Shown here: positions 52,599 through 60,181 of the stretch, piece after piece
Position numbering within the stretch: the stretch's first letter is position 1
How the letters are laid out: each line of letters starts with the position of its first letter
Made by a program: the position numbers and the translations under genes
The notes under the pieces: model-generated
Databases searched by the model: none
Seen by the model: only the letters and a program-made list of their open reading frames with translations
Told to the model about the DNA's origin: nothing
Virus record (IMG/VR): IMGVR_UViG_3300038454_000106
Span: 1-64,000 of that record
Direction: 5' to 3' (one strand)
Source of the DNA: a virus
Length of the DNA stretch: 64,000 nucleotides

Positions 52599-53057
52599 CT
52601 AACTGAGACGCACAGGATGGAGCGATGAGACCGCACGGGAGCCAGGTTCCCATCGCTCGAGCATCGAGGCGATGGCACTCCGTCGGCGGCCGAGGAGCTT
52701 GGCGATACGGTGGAGTGGCCATCCCATCAGGCGCAGGTCGTGGGCGATCTCCTGGCGCGCTGCCTCGAGTCTCGCGTCCCGTCGATCTCCGGTGATGTCG
52801 TCCTCTGGCACGCCAAACCGAATCGCCGTTGTGGTGATCTTGCTCAGTCCAAACGCGTCATGGACCTGATCATCGTCGATCTCGAACGTGCTCCCGCAGA
52901 CGCACTCCCCGAGCCACCCCTTACCAGGCCACACGCGCCGCGTCGTGAGCCAGTGCTGCGCGCGCCATCCTAGGCTCACGAGCTGCCCTCGGAGATGACG
53001 GCGGATCTGGTGGCGAAGTGATGCGTGCATGCGGGCCGTACAGCCCGCCGTGCTCAC
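52599..53057 (-). CDS. Hypothetical HTH-ending protein
   Basis: 152 residues, GTG overlapping the upstream stop. RRVWPGKGWLGECVCGSTFE contains CxC; the C-terminus MGWPLHRIAKLLGRRRSAIA looks like an HTH. The WPGKG element also occurs in the 54694 protein. Probably DNA-binding. Confidence 0.65.
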   Translation of the reverse strand: MSTAGCTARMHASLRHQIRRHLRGQLVSLGWRAQHWLTTRRVWPGKGWLGECVCGSTFEIDDDQVHDAFGLSKITTTAIRFGVPEDDITGDRRDARLEAARQEIAHDLRLMGWPLHRIAKLLGRRRSAIASMLERWEPGSRAVSSLHPVRLS

Positions 53058-53482
53058 GCGGCACCTAGCTCGACGATATCGGTCCGGCGCTCGTCGACTT
53101 GGATCGTCCACTCCCCGCTGCCGAGCCGTTCCTGCGCGATGATCCGAGCGTACGCCTCTGACTCGGCCAGCACCACGAGGCGCCGCAGGCGTGCCTTGCG
53201 TTCGCGGCCGATCGGAGGCCGCTCTGCCGTCACCACGAACAACGCGAGCGTCGGCTCGGGTTCGACGGCATCGATCTCGCGCTTCAGATCCTTGACGTCG
53301 TGCTCGAGGTCGTCGGCCTGGCGCTCCAGCGTGTGGATCAGAGCCATCGCACACTGCGGGCAGAAGTCGTCGCCCCGGTCGAAGCCACCCACGACGATGT
53401 CAGCGCCACACGTGATGCAGTAGGTCGTGAGCATGAGCATCGTCGTGCGGTCAAGCTCGGATCGGTAGAGCCCCACGGTCAT
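53054..53482 (-). CDS. Zinc-ribbon and coiled-coil protein
   Basis: 142 residues from the ATG at 53482. YCITCGADIV ... DDFCPQCAM forms a CxxC/CxxC zinc ribbon, followed by a short coiled coil (LERQADDLEHDVKDLKREID). The last part is mixed alpha/beta. A TCCTCC/GGAGGA hairpin covers its ribosome-binding site. Function unknown. Confidence 0.75.
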   Translation of the reverse strand: MTVGLYRSELDRTTMLMLTTYCITCGADIVVGGFDRGDDFCPQCAMALIHTLERQADDLEHDVKDLKREIDAVEPEPTLALFVVTAERPPIGRERKARLRRLVVLAESEAYARIIAQERLGSGEWTIQVDERRTDIVELGAA

Positions 53483-53486
53483 CGGA

Positions 53487-53504
53487 TCCTCCTCGGTTGG
53501 AGGA
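53487..53504 (-). promoter_or_regulatory. Hairpin over the RBS of the zinc-ribbon gene
   Basis: 6-bp arms TCCTCC and GGAGGA with a 6-base loop end 4 bases before the ATG, so the Shine-Dalgarno is inside the 3' arm. It resembles the leader hairpins of the 56-64 kb region in place but not in exact sequence. Confidence 0.4.
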
Positions 53505-53574
53505 CCCAAGCCTCGATCACCGCGACGTCAATCGTGGTACGAGACGGCTCACGCAGGGGTGCCTACCTACGTGC

Positions 53575-53913
53575 CTACTGACGCTTGCGCTTGTGCGTGA
53601 TCACGCCAGGCCGAGCGTCGTGTACCGTGAGCGTGCGCAGCTCCCAGCTCACACCATCGCCCTTGGCCTCGGCGAGGAACGTGCGGATCGCCCGCTTGAG
53701 CGAGCGCAAGGGGAAGCCAAACTCAAAGCAAACCCCAAGGGTGCGGCCGACCACCACACCGTCCTCTACGTCCACGGTCATCCACGCAGCTTCTTCAGTC
53801 TCCGAGGTCGCGGGCCAGTACGCCGGACGTGTGTCTCCGACAGGCCGCACCAGGAGGAGGGCCATTGCCTTGGGCGCGGCCCTCCGCTTCGTCTTGGTCT
53901 TCCGCTTGGGCAT
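53575..53913 (-). CDS. Hypothetical 112-residue basic protein
   Basis: ATG at 53913. Lys/Arg-rich start (MPKRKTKTKRRAAPK), a beta-rich core, and a basic end THKRKRQ. The 5' side abuts the first direct repeat of the chimeric insert. No family recognised. Confidence 0.65.
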   Translation of the reverse strand: MPKRKTKTKRRAAPKAMALLLVRPVGDTRPAYWPATSETEEAAWMTVDVEDGVVVGRTLGVCFEFGFPLRSLKRAIRTFLAEAKGDGVSWELRTLTVHDARPGVITHKRKRQ

Positions 53914-53942
53914 GGCGTGGAGCGTGCTCCACGCCGACGGCA

Positions 53943-53972
53943 CCGAGGGCTACGGATCCGGTCGCCCGTCGA
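53943..53972. repeat. 30-bp direct repeat, copy 1
   Basis: Identical to 54333-54362; both begin CCGAGGGCTACGGATCCGGT. They flank a 360-bp insert of unrelated sequence, giving a 390-bp repeat period. Confidence 0.85.
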
Positions 53973-54332
53973 CGGCGGCGGGGGCCGCGCACAGGCGGGG
54001 CTGTCGCTACGGGGCAGTAGCGACTTCCACGCGTGGGGGGACTCCAACCCCTACCTCCGCCGCCACAGGGACGCCCTCGTCCTCACCGTCGAGCATCGCG
54101 CCGCCGCGGCGCCAGACCCGACTCGCCTCCAGCTCGTCGCTCGGGCGCCATGTACGCGATGGTGCCGACGAAGACGTCGGCGGTCTCGCGCACGCCGGCG
54201 AAGGCGTCGGCGGCCACGCCGAAGTCGAGCAGCACGACCTTGCCCTCGTCGGTGACCAGGACGTTGGCGGGCTTGATGTCGCGGTGGACCTTGCCGGCCT
54301 CGTGCAGCGCGGACAGCCCGTTGGCGAGCTGG
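53973..54332. pseudogene. Chimeric insert: AAA-ATPase and Ser/Thr-kinase fragments
   Basis: On the plus strand up to about 54130 a frame reads LSLRGSSDFHAWGDSNPYLR and [10 protein letters not shown], like the end of a RecA-like ATPase core. On the minus strand from about 54332 to 54150 a frame reads [19 protein letters not shown] (HRD at 54277-54285), then [13 protein letters not shown] (DFG at 54219-54227) and GTIAYMAP, the middle of a PknB-type kinase. Neither is complete. Two inward-facing host-like fragments between 30-bp repeats indicate an insertion, illegitimate recombination, or an assembly chimera. Confidence 0.75.
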
Positions 54333-54362
54333 CCGAGGGCTACGGATCCGGTCGCCCGTCGA
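54333..54362. repeat. 30-bp direct repeat, copy 2
   Basis: Exact second copy of 53943-53972, directly at the N-terminal edge of the kinase fragment. Confidence 0.85.
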
Positions 54363-54391
54363 TCCAGGTCAGTGGTGTTCGGTTGCCTCGT

Positions 54392-54694
54392 TCATCGTTG
54401 GCCCTTCATGGCACGGCGCAGCACGTCGCGGGCACGGTACGGGTCGCCTTTCACACTGTGCTCCTTGAGCACGGTCACGCCGTCGCCGGTGTCGAGGATG
54501 TTGCCCGCGCACCAGTCGAGCGCGTCGAGGTCAACGTCAGTCACGCTCTCGGCCGCGTCGATCTTCGCGATCGCCCGTCGGGCAGTGGTCCCTTCGGGCC
54601 CGCGCAGCGTGCCGTTTTCGACCTCAATCGCCAGTGCTGATCGGAGCGTGCCGATCTCGGCTCGGGTGAGAGCGAGGATGTACCGCTTCGTCAT
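54392..54694 (-). CDS. Hypothetical 100-residue protein
   Basis: MTKRYILALTRAEIGTLRSA, then GPEGTTARRAIAKIDAAESV. ATG overlaps the upstream stop (TGATG), or a GTG at 54697 is used. No family recognised. Codon style normal for the window, so it is on the intact side of the chimeric insert. Confidence 0.7.
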   Translation of the reverse strand: MTKRYILALTRAEIGTLRSALAIEVENGTLRGPEGTTARRAIAKIDAAESVTDVDLDALDWCAGNILDTGDGVTVLKEHSVKGDPYRARDVLRRAMKGQR

Positions 54695-54903
54695 CACTTC
54701 CTCTCGGCGAGGTACTTCGCGAGCCGCGCTTCGACCTCGTCATTGCATCGGTAGGTCTCGGCGCCGTTGTGATCGAGCAGCACAGCGCCACCTCGCTTGC
54801 GCTTGACGACGAGCCGGTTGCCCCACCGGCCCTTGCCAGGCCAGCGCAGCCGGCCGATCTTGCTAGCACGCCAACGTGGTGGTTCATCGTGAGCGAAGCG
54901 CAC
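54694..54903 (-). CDS. Small basic protein with WPGKG motif
   Basis: 69 residues from a GTG. RRWPGKG-type element (RLRWPGKGRWGNRLVVKRKR) then AVLLDHNGAETYRCNDEVEA. The WPGKG element is shared with the 52599 protein. Overlaps the preceding frame by 20 bases. No function assigned. Confidence 0.6.
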   Translation of the reverse strand: MRFAHDEPPRWRASKIGRLRWPGKGRWGNRLVVKRKRGGAVLLDHNGAETYRCNDEVEARLAKYLAERK

Positions 54904-55369
54904 GCGAGTGGGGCACGATCGAGCATCTACACCACCGGCGTGCGTGGTGAGAGAGCACGAGCTGGCGCAGCAGACAGCTCCAACGGTGTGTGAGTGCACT
55001 GTGGAGGACGTTGCAGATGCGTCTACGCAGCGTGAGGCGTGGGAGCAACGCCAGGTCCACGCAGTCATCGGCCGGTCCGGTGCCCCGTGGCGTACGCATG
55101 CGGTGTGTGAGTGCTCTGTGAGTGCATCGTGGAGGACGTTCCCTGAGCCGGAACGCGTACAGAAGTGACGTGTGGAGCGCTCTGTAGGTGATGCGTGATG
55201 TACGTGGATGATCGTGGAGAGTAAACGCCAGCCGTGTGGGAACGCATGCTTGCATGGCGCACTGCTCGCCTGTAGCGTCGGGTACTTGCACTGCGTGCTC
55301 TCCTGGGATGCCTGCATGTGCGTCTGCGCACGCAAGACAGGTGCACGGCATGGAGCGCTCCTCGCTCAT
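54884..55369 (-). CDS. Doubtful reading frame in a repeat-rich stretch
   Basis: Begins MSEERSMPCTCLACADAHAG and is coupled to the upstream gene by ATGA, so the first 40-50 residues may be real. After that the sequence turns Arg/Leu/His/Cys-rich. Between 54985 and 55140 it has near-repeats of GTGTGTGAGTGC followed by GTGGAGGACGTT. All three minus-strand frames are partly open here. Confidence 0.35.
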   Translation of the reverse strand: MSEERSMPCTCLACADAHAGIPGEHAVQVPDATGEQCAMQACVPTRLAFTLHDHPRTSRITYRALHTSLLYAFRLRERPPRCTHRALTHRMRTPRGTGPADDCVDLALLPRLTLRRRICNVLHSALTHRWSCLLRQLVLSHHARRWCRCSIVPHSRALRSR

Positions 55370-55536
55370 GGCTCCTCCTGCGCCGGGATGGTTTGCTCCG
55401 TGCTCGCGTAGCCACCATCGCAGGTCTTTCGCACGGTTACGCAGCAGCCCGCACGCGTGACGTGCTCCGTGCTGCCGCGGAGAGCCTCTCGTACTCGTCG
55501 ACGATGTAGAAGAGCTAGCTCGTAGTCAGCGCTCAT
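55366..55536 (-). CDS. Hypothetical 56-residue protein
   Basis: MSADYELALLHRRRVREALR, then a Cys/Thr-rich end. ATGA overlap both with the gene before and with the one after, which supports translation. No family recognised. Confidence 0.55.
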   Translation of the reverse strand: MSADYELALLHRRRVREALRGSTEHVTRAGCCVTVRKTCDGGYASTEQTIPAQEEP

Positions 55537-55949
55537 CGCCCTCTCTTCGCCCGGGCCACCTTCCGGGCCTTGGGCTCGGCGACGGGCTCGGCGACGGGCT
55601 CGGCGAGGGTGGGCGTCGAGAGCGCCTTGCGCTGCTGGGCCGCCTTCGAGAGCGCCTTGCGCTGCTGGGCCGCCTTCCTCGGCGTGGCCGACTTCGCGTG
55701 GAGCTTCTCGCGGACCGCGGCAATGCGCTGCTCGAGGCGATCGTACTCGTCGTGCCTGTCGCCGATTCGCTCGAACTCCTTGAGCAGGTCATCCCAGGCG
55801 CCGGAGAAGTACACCGGCTCGCCGTTCGGTCCTGGTACGATGTAGTGGCTTCTCGCGGTGCTGAGCAGGCGCTGTTGCGCGTCGTAGAGCAACGCGTCGA
55901 GCCCCTCCTCGAGAGTCACGAGGTCGTCCTTCGTGAGCTTCGTCGTCAT
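55533..55949 (-). CDS. Helical protein with histone-H1-like tail
   Basis: 138 residues. N-terminal helical domain (DLVTLEEGLDALLYDAQQRL, YDRLEQRIAAVREKLHAK) then a Lys/Ala/Pro tail with KAAQQRKALS twice and AEPVAEPVAEPK. The tail resembles H1-like or HU-type nucleic-acid-binding tails. Its ATG overlaps the stop of an 11-codon leader peptide (MSDDKLWRAEQ) that follows leader hairpin 1. Confidence 0.7.
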   Translation of the reverse strand: MTTKLTKDDLVTLEEGLDALLYDAQQRLLSTARSHYIVPGPNGEPVYFSGAWDDLLKEFERIGDRHDEYDRLEQRIAAVREKLHAKSATPRKAAQQRKALSKAAQQRKALSTPTLAEPVAEPVAEPKARKVARAKRGR

Positions 55950-55992
55950 TGCTCGGCTCTCCAGAGCTTGTCATCGCTCATTTGTTCGATTC

Positions 55993-56017
55993 CCTTTCTT
56001 GCTCCCAGAATAGGAGC
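55993..56017 (-). promoter_or_regulatory. Leader hairpin 1
   Basis: Arms GCTCCT / GGGAGC, 5-base loop, then AAGAAAGG. Lies 11 bases upstream of an ATG opening the peptide MSDDKLWRAEQ, whose TGA overlaps the start of the 55533 gene. Part of a ~50-bp segment duplicated at 56148-56196. Confidence 0.7.
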
Positions 56018-56056
56018 TGTTGCGCTCGACCAGATACTCGCGCGCCTCTCGCCGGG

Positions 56057-56161
56057 TCACGAAGCGAGGACACAGCGCCTCGTCGTACGGGATGCCACTC
56101 GGATAGTCATGCGACCCTCCTCCTCGCCCTCGACGGGACACACCGACTTGTCATCGCTCAT
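56057..56161 (-). CDS. Small frame after leader hairpin 2, probably frameshifted
   Basis: 34 codons opening MSDDKSVCPVEGEEEGR. In a second frame (stop at 55971) the same DNA reads DYPSGIPYDEALCPRFVTRR and EAREYLVERNSS, which looks more like protein than the annotated end. A single indel near 56109 would join the two into one gene. Either frame alone is short and unrecognised. Confidence 0.4.
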   Translation of the reverse strand: MSDDKSVCPVEGEEEGRMTIRVASRTTRRCVLAS

Positions 56162-56171
56162 TTGTTCGATT

Positions 56172-56196
56172 CCTTTCTTGCTCCCAGAATAGGAGC
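56172..56196 (-). promoter_or_regulatory. Leader hairpin 2
   Basis: Arms GCTCCT / GGGAGC and AAGAAAGG, nearly identical to leader 1 including the following 15 bases and the MSDDK codons. It precedes the 56057 frame. Confidence 0.7.
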
Positions 56197-56217
56197 CGAG
56201 CCGTTGCAGTCTCACGC

Positions 56218-56979
56218 TCACTCGCGGGGTTCGTCTCGCGGGAGCAGCTCATGCACACGTGCGGCAAACGCCCGCTGCTCCTGCGTGATCTCGCCAAGGT
56301 ACTCGAGTTGCTCCCAGAGGTAGTCGAGCGCGCGCACGTAGCCGAGGAGATCTTCGATCAGGAGCCGGTCATCGGTCGCCGGCTCGACGTGGATATCGTA
56401 CTCGCGCACCGACCTCACGTAGGACGCGCGGACCTGCGCCCAACTCACGGTCCCTCTGGGCCCGACGATCGGGCCCGACCACGTCTCACTCAGCTCGCTC
56501 TCGAGCCGATCGACAGCCAAGGCGGAGATCCGCCCTAGCGGACGAGGTGCGATCACGCCCTCCCTGTTCTTTTCGCGGACGTAGAGCACGAGGCTCCTGT
56601 CCTGCTCGCGCACCTCGTGGAAGTCCGGGATCAGGCGGCACCTGACTGCGTGCCAATAGTCGGGAGACGCCAGAGGTCCACGTCCATCGTACAGCAACTC
56701 GCGCGGATCCTCGAGCACCGTCGGAAAACATGGCACCTTGGCGAAAGGCCGGCCCCGCATCCGGGCACCGCGCAACTCGGTCTTGCCCCCACTGCTGAGC
56801 AGCGGGAGAGCCCGCTTACGGAGGAGCTTGCCACGCAGAAGCGTGGCGATCTTGTCCTCGAGCCAGCGGATCCCCTCGACGGCTTCTCGTTGCGCGGCTA
56901 CGCGGTCGGGGAAATTGCCCCGTCGGATGTCCAGCTCGTGGGCAATCCCCGCGAGTAACTCAGTGATACAGGGGTTCAT
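56218..56979 (-). CDS. Hypothetical protein with WSGP domain
   Basis: 253 residues. The N-terminal 75 residues are helical, a middle part contains SPDYWHAVRCRLIPDFHEVR, and 155-200 has GRISALAVDRLESELSETWS followed by GPIV and W. The last 60 are helical. The 155-200 segment is repeated in diverged form by the orphan frame at 59999-60181. No family recognised. Confidence 0.75.
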   Translation of the reverse strand: MNPCITELLAGIAHELDIRRGNFPDRVAAQREAVEGIRWLEDKIATLLRGKLLRKRALPLLSSGGKTELRGARMRGRPFAKVPCFPTVLEDPRELLYDGRGPLASPDYWHAVRCRLIPDFHEVREQDRSLVLYVREKNREGVIAPRPLGRISALAVDRLESELSETWSGPIVGPRGTVSWAQVRASYVRSVREYDIHVEPATDDRLLIEDLLGYVRALDYLWEQLEYLGEITQEQRAFAARVHELLPRDEPRE

Positions 56980-56987
56980 GGGTCGGG

Positions 56988-57170
56988 TCAGTCCAATATG
57001 TGACGGAGCGCGGCGCAGACGTCATGAAGCGCCACGGTCGGCCGTCCAATCTCCGCCAGCGCATCCTTGACCGGACCCTCGAAGGAGACGAGCGCACAGA
57101 GAGCCCGCTCTAGCGCTTCCCGGTCGTCATCCTCTAGCGCTTCCACGATGCGTTGCTTGCCCTTGGGCAT
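56988..57170 (-). CDS. Small helical protein, 60 residues
   Basis: MPKGKQRIVEALEDDDREAL, then helical to LHDVCAALRHILD. 9 bases upstream of the 56218 gene on the same strand. No family recognised. Confidence 0.65.
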   Translation of the reverse strand: MPKGKQRIVEALEDDDREALERALCALVSFEGPVKDALAEIGRPTVALHDVCAALRHILD

Positions 57171-57196
57171 CTTGACCTCCTACGCTCGACGCGGAT

Positions 57197-57619
57197 TCAA
57201 AAGTACGACAGGATTGTGAAGGCGTGCGTGCAGGACGCCGTGGCTGAGCTGGCGCTGAACGTGCCCGAGCCCTTCGCCCCATCGACGTCGGGGTTGACGC
57301 GGAAGGTCCAGATCGCGTGCGTGCCACCGGTCCCTGTACCGGTGAGGGTCACGGAGAGCGTGCAATCACGGCCCACGTACGAGGGCGAGAGCACACCGGT
57401 CCCGACCGAGGACGCCACCGTGTAGCCGGTGCCGCTCTTGACGATCTGGAGATCGATCGTCTGCTGAGGCACCGAGAGTGAGCAGGTGCCCTGGCCCCAC
57501 GCGATCGTGGCATGCCAGGGGCCCTCTGGATGCTCGCAGAGGTACGACGTCGGAGGCTCGGAGGAAGAATCCGAGCAAGCGACAAGCGCGAGCGCGATGG
57601 CGAGAGTGCGTGTCCTCAT
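57197..57619 (-). CDS. Lipoprotein
   Basis: 140 residues from the ATG at 57619. Signal peptide MRTRTLAIALALVAC with the lipobox Cys at 15, a Ser/Glu linker and a beta-rich domain (TIDLQIVKSGTGYTVASSVG, CTLSVTLTGTGTGGTHAIWT). Likely an outer-membrane or periplasmic lipoprotein; third of its kind in the window. Confidence 0.75.
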   Translation of the reverse strand: MRTRTLAIALALVACSDSSSEPPTSYLCEHPEGPWHATIAWGQGTCSLSVPQQTIDLQIVKSGTGYTVASSVGTGVLSPSYVGRDCTLSVTLTGTGTGGTHAIWTFRVNPDVDGAKGSGTFSASSATASCTHAFTILSYF

Positions 57620-57696
57620 GACAGTGTCTCGTAGGAGAGAGCATCCCACGCCTCGCAGGTGTTCGATCTGGAGTGCGAGACCTGGCTCAAGCGCGG

Positions 57697-58620
57697 TCAC
57701 GGGACCTTCCCGACGGTGACACGTTCGCTACCATCGAGCGCCTCGATCCATCCCCAGGCGCCATCGGCCACCTGGTCCGCGTCTGGCCACTCACGCTTCT
57801 CGACGAGCTGCTCGATGGCTCGCTCAATGTCCGCGGCGACGATCCGACCAGACGCTGCGTCCGTGCGCCATGCGTACGCCGTATTCTCTGCGATGATCTC
57901 CGCCCAACATGGTCTGGGCCTCGACCCTCCGAGCGCCTCCTGCTCGTCATCTGTAAGCCACTGGGACCAGTCGATCACCTCGACCCGCATGCCGGCCATG
58001 TAGGCCTGCGTTCCAATTCTGACCGCTTCGCCGTCGATCTCCTCCCCGTCGACGACAGACCGGATTTCCCGGTACGGCCTGAAGGTGATTTCAAGATCTG
58101 ACTCGGTACCGGCGCCATCTCCGGTCCATCCGACCGCCCATTCCGGGCCGATCGCCGCCTTGACCGACCGCACGACGGCGGCACAGGCCTCGTCGTCGTT
58201 CGCGTCGACGGTGACTCCGACGATGTATCGGCCAGGCGCGCGGCGGTGACCATCCCCGATCGAGTACGGACACTTCTCGATCATCGCCTCGTCCTGGCTC
58301 TGATTCTCCGCCTCGTCCGAGGGCCAGGTTTCCTCATCCTGCGAGGGCCACCCGAGCCCCGCAGACCCATCCGTGCACGGGGTCAACGGGCGCTCGAGCG
58401 CTCGTTGCCACGCGTAGGTGGCAGCGCCGCCTGCGCCGCGCGCGACGTCGCGCGCCGGGAGATGATCACGGCTCTCGCGATAGGCGATAGCTGCGGCCTC
58501 GGCGGCCTCGGCGGCGATGGAGGCATGCCAGGGACAGGGGACCGGGCCATGGGGGCCCCTGTAGCAGTAGTCTCTAGTCACAGAATCAGAATCAGCGTTA
58601 TCAGCGTTATCGATGATCAC
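57697..58620 (-). CDS. Hypothetical 307-residue protein
   Basis: GTG at 58620, placed by leader hairpin 3. N-terminal DYCYRGPHGPVPCPWH, an acidic/Gln middle, then alpha/beta with YIVGVTVDANDDEACAAVVR and PYREIRSVVDGEEIDGEAVR. No domain recognised. Ends 77 bases before the lipoprotein gene. Confidence 0.7.
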   Translation of the reverse strand: MIIDNADNADSDSVTRDYCYRGPHGPVPCPWHASIAAEAAEAAAIAYRESRDHLPARDVARGAGGAATYAWQRALERPLTPCTDGSAGLGWPSQDEETWPSDEAENQSQDEAMIEKCPYSIGDGHRRAPGRYIVGVTVDANDDEACAAVVRSVKAAIGPEWAVGWTGDGAGTESDLEITFRPYREIRSVVDGEEIDGEAVRIGTQAYMAGMRVEVIDWSQWLTDDEQEALGGSRPRPCWAEIIAENTAYAWRTDAASGRIVAADIERAIEQLVEKREWPDADQVADGAWGWIEALDGSERVTVGKVP

Positions 58621-58628
58621 GGGAATTT

Positions 58629-58655
58629 CCTTTCTCGCCCCCCCAGGTAGGGAGC
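58629..58655 (-). promoter_or_regulatory. Leader hairpin 3
   Basis: Arms GCTCCC / GGGGGC (one T-G wobble), loop beginning TACCT, then GAGAAAGG, 8 bases before the GTG of the 57697 gene. Confidence 0.65.
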
Positions 58656-58709
58656 AGCCTCGTCTATCAGACTCGTGCAATGGCCATCAGAGTCCCGTCA
58701 CGGGACCCG

Positions 58710-58967
58710 TCAGCGAGCGGCGATGACGTCGTCAACCGTTTCGCCAACTCGCGCGCCGCGAGCGTCGAACCAAGTCGTGACGCCAGACGGACCGCGCACT
58801 CCGCCGGACCACGACAGGGCGCCTCCGGTGGATGGTCTGCATGCCTTGGCGTATCGCGCCGCCGCTTTCCTCGCGGCGGCGGGCGTACGGTGTCGAGACC
58901 ACTCGACAAATCCCCTATTCTGTTCCCAGACTCCAGCAGAATAGTAACTCGCGATCACGCTGGCCAT
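58710..58967 (-). CDS. Hypothetical 85-residue protein
   Basis: MASVIASYYSAGVWEQNRGF, a helical Ala/Arg middle, and GVTTWFDARGARVGETVDDV at the end. Start set by leader hairpin 4. No family recognised. Confidence 0.65.
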   Translation of the reverse strand: MASVIASYYSAGVWEQNRGFVEWSRHRTPAAARKAAARYAKACRPSTGGALSWSGGVRGPSGVTTWFDARGARVGETVDDVIAAR

Positions 58968-58974
58968 ACTTGTT

Positions 58975-59002
58975 CTCCTTTTTCTCGCCCCCAAGTAGAG
59001 GC
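58975..59002 (-). promoter_or_regulatory. Leader hairpin 4
   Basis: Arms GCCTC / GGGGC with one wobble, loop TACTTG-like, then GAGAAAAAGGAG, 7 bases before the ATG of the 58710 gene. The most diverged of the eight. Confidence 0.5.
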
Positions 59003-59041
59003 TCGCCTCGTTCTAGCAGACGGCTGACGGGGTCGTCATCC

Positions 59042-59209
59042 TCAGTGATGAACCGTCGGTGGGTCACTGGCCTTCCGCGTCCCCTTGATAGCTGTGATCT
59101 GGCCGCGTCGGCGCGCGCGATCCATAGCCGCAAATGCAGCTTTGCGCCTCGAGTATGTGCGCTCGCGCATGATGACCGTGCCGTCAGAATTGTAAAAGAG
59201 GACCACCAT
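59042..59209 (-). CDS. Small basic protein, 55 residues
   Basis: ATG at 59209 with AGGAG upstream. MVVLFYNSDGTVIMRERTYS, then RRKAAFAAMDRARRRGQITA. No leader hairpin; it follows the DUF3846 gene 11 bases downstream of its stop. No family recognised. Confidence 0.65.
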   Translation of the reverse strand: MVVLFYNSDGTVIMRERTYSRRKAAFAAMDRARRRGQITAIKGTRKASDPPTVHH

Positions 59210-59220
59210 ATCGATATCTC

Positions 59221-59913
59221 CTAGAAGACGTCGTAGTCAGCGCGGGCGACGGACGCTGCGTGCGCGTCCGCATACCCACGACGGAACGCAGCGCACCACT
59301 CGGATTCGATCTCGTCCCAGGCGGTCTCGTCGAGGTCGAGGTCCTCGCAGATCGATCCAATTCCGACGGTGGAAATGTACGCAGCGTCGGCGCCACTGAA
59401 GGGCCATGCCCAAGTGGTCGGCTCGCCTTGGGCGACGTCCTCCGCTCGTCCAGAGTAGTCCTCCCAACCCGCCTTCTTTCCGTGGACTCGCACAGCAGCA
59501 TACGAGATCTCGTCCGTCTCGTCCGTGCCGCCCCCCTCGCCCTGGTCGCCTGCGGGGAAGAGCACGTGCTCCGGCACCGGACCGAGCCACAGCTTGAATC
59601 GCCAGACCGCGATGTCCTCGTCGGTAAGCGAGGTGGCTTCGCCCTCGTCATCGTGCCGAGTCAGGAAGAACGGGCCGTGGAGGTGGTGATAGCCACGAGC
59701 CGAGCTGGGCGCGACGTCCCGGCTGAACGGCAGATTCTTGCAGAGGGGGCCGCCCTCCTCGTCGCACCAGAGATCGACGCCATCCTCGAGCGGCACGCAC
59801 TGGAGGTAGCCGTCGACGATGCTTCGCATCCCTCTCAGGGTCGGCTCGATCTCCTCGACCCTCGGCTGCTCTCCGACCCGGCACACCAGCACTCGAATCT
59901 TCCTGTCACTCAT
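59221..59913 (-). CDS. DUF3846-domain protein
   Basis: 230 residues from MSDRKIRVLVC. The N-terminal half fits DUF3846: EPTLRGMRSIVDGYLQCVPL, LWCDEEGGPLCKNLPFSRDV, GPFFLTRHDDEGEATSLTDE. That family is common in phages and plasmids with unknown function. The C-terminal half is acidic and aromatic (WDEIESEWCAAFRRGYADAH). Start set by leader hairpin 5. Confidence 0.8.
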   Translation of the reverse strand: MSDRKIRVLVCRVGEQPRVEEIEPTLRGMRSIVDGYLQCVPLEDGVDLWCDEEGGPLCKNLPFSRDVAPSSARGYHHLHGPFFLTRHDDEGEATSLTDEDIAVWRFKLWLGPVPEHVLFPAGDQGEGGGTDETDEISYAAVRVHGKKAGWEDYSGRAEDVAQGEPTTWAWPFSGADAAYISTVGIGSICEDLDLDETAWDEIESEWCAAFRRGYADAHAASVARADYDVF

Positions 59914-59924
59914 CATCGCCTTGG

Positions 59925-59948
59925 CCTTTCTCGTCCCCAAAAGGGACG
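59925..59948 (-). promoter_or_regulatory. Leader hairpin 5
   Basis: Arms CGTCCC / GGGACG, loop TTTTG, then AGAAAGG before the ATG pair of the DUF3846 gene. Just upstream lie TATGCT and the dyad CTTACAGTAAG, so a promoter and operator are likely. Confidence 0.75.
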
Positions 59949-59998
59949 CATTGACTTACTGTAAGCATACACGATCGGCGCTTCGCGCGCCACCCTTC

Positions 59999-60181
59999 TC
60001 ACGCATGCGGGTTGCGGTCGACCTCATAGCGCCGATCGCTGCCGAGCCCTTCGGCCGTGACGTGAAGCCAGTTGATCTCGCCTTGCCCGTTGACGACCGG
60101 CCCCGACCACTCGTCGGGCAGCGACTCGTCCAGCTCGTCGATCGCGTCGGCAGAGATCGTTCCATCAGGTCCCGCTCTCCT
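59999..60181 (-). pseudogene. Orphan frame without start codon, WSGP-domain paralogue
   Basis: 60 sense codons reading GTISADAIDELDESLPDEWS, GPVVNGQGEINWLHV, ending DRNPHA. It clearly parallels residues 155-200 of the 56218 protein. No ATG, GTG or TTG lies before the conserved part. It is in the +1 frame relative to the 60165 gene at its ACC-TGA end, so a +1 frameshift would fuse them. Alternatively it is a decayed fragment. Confidence 0.6.

Noticed and set aside
54010-54060. tmRNA- or tRNA-like 3' end (GGGGGGACTCCAACCCC followed by GCCGCCA)
   Set aside because: No T-loop TTC and no matching acceptor or anticodon arm; the same bases read as part of an ATPase fragment.
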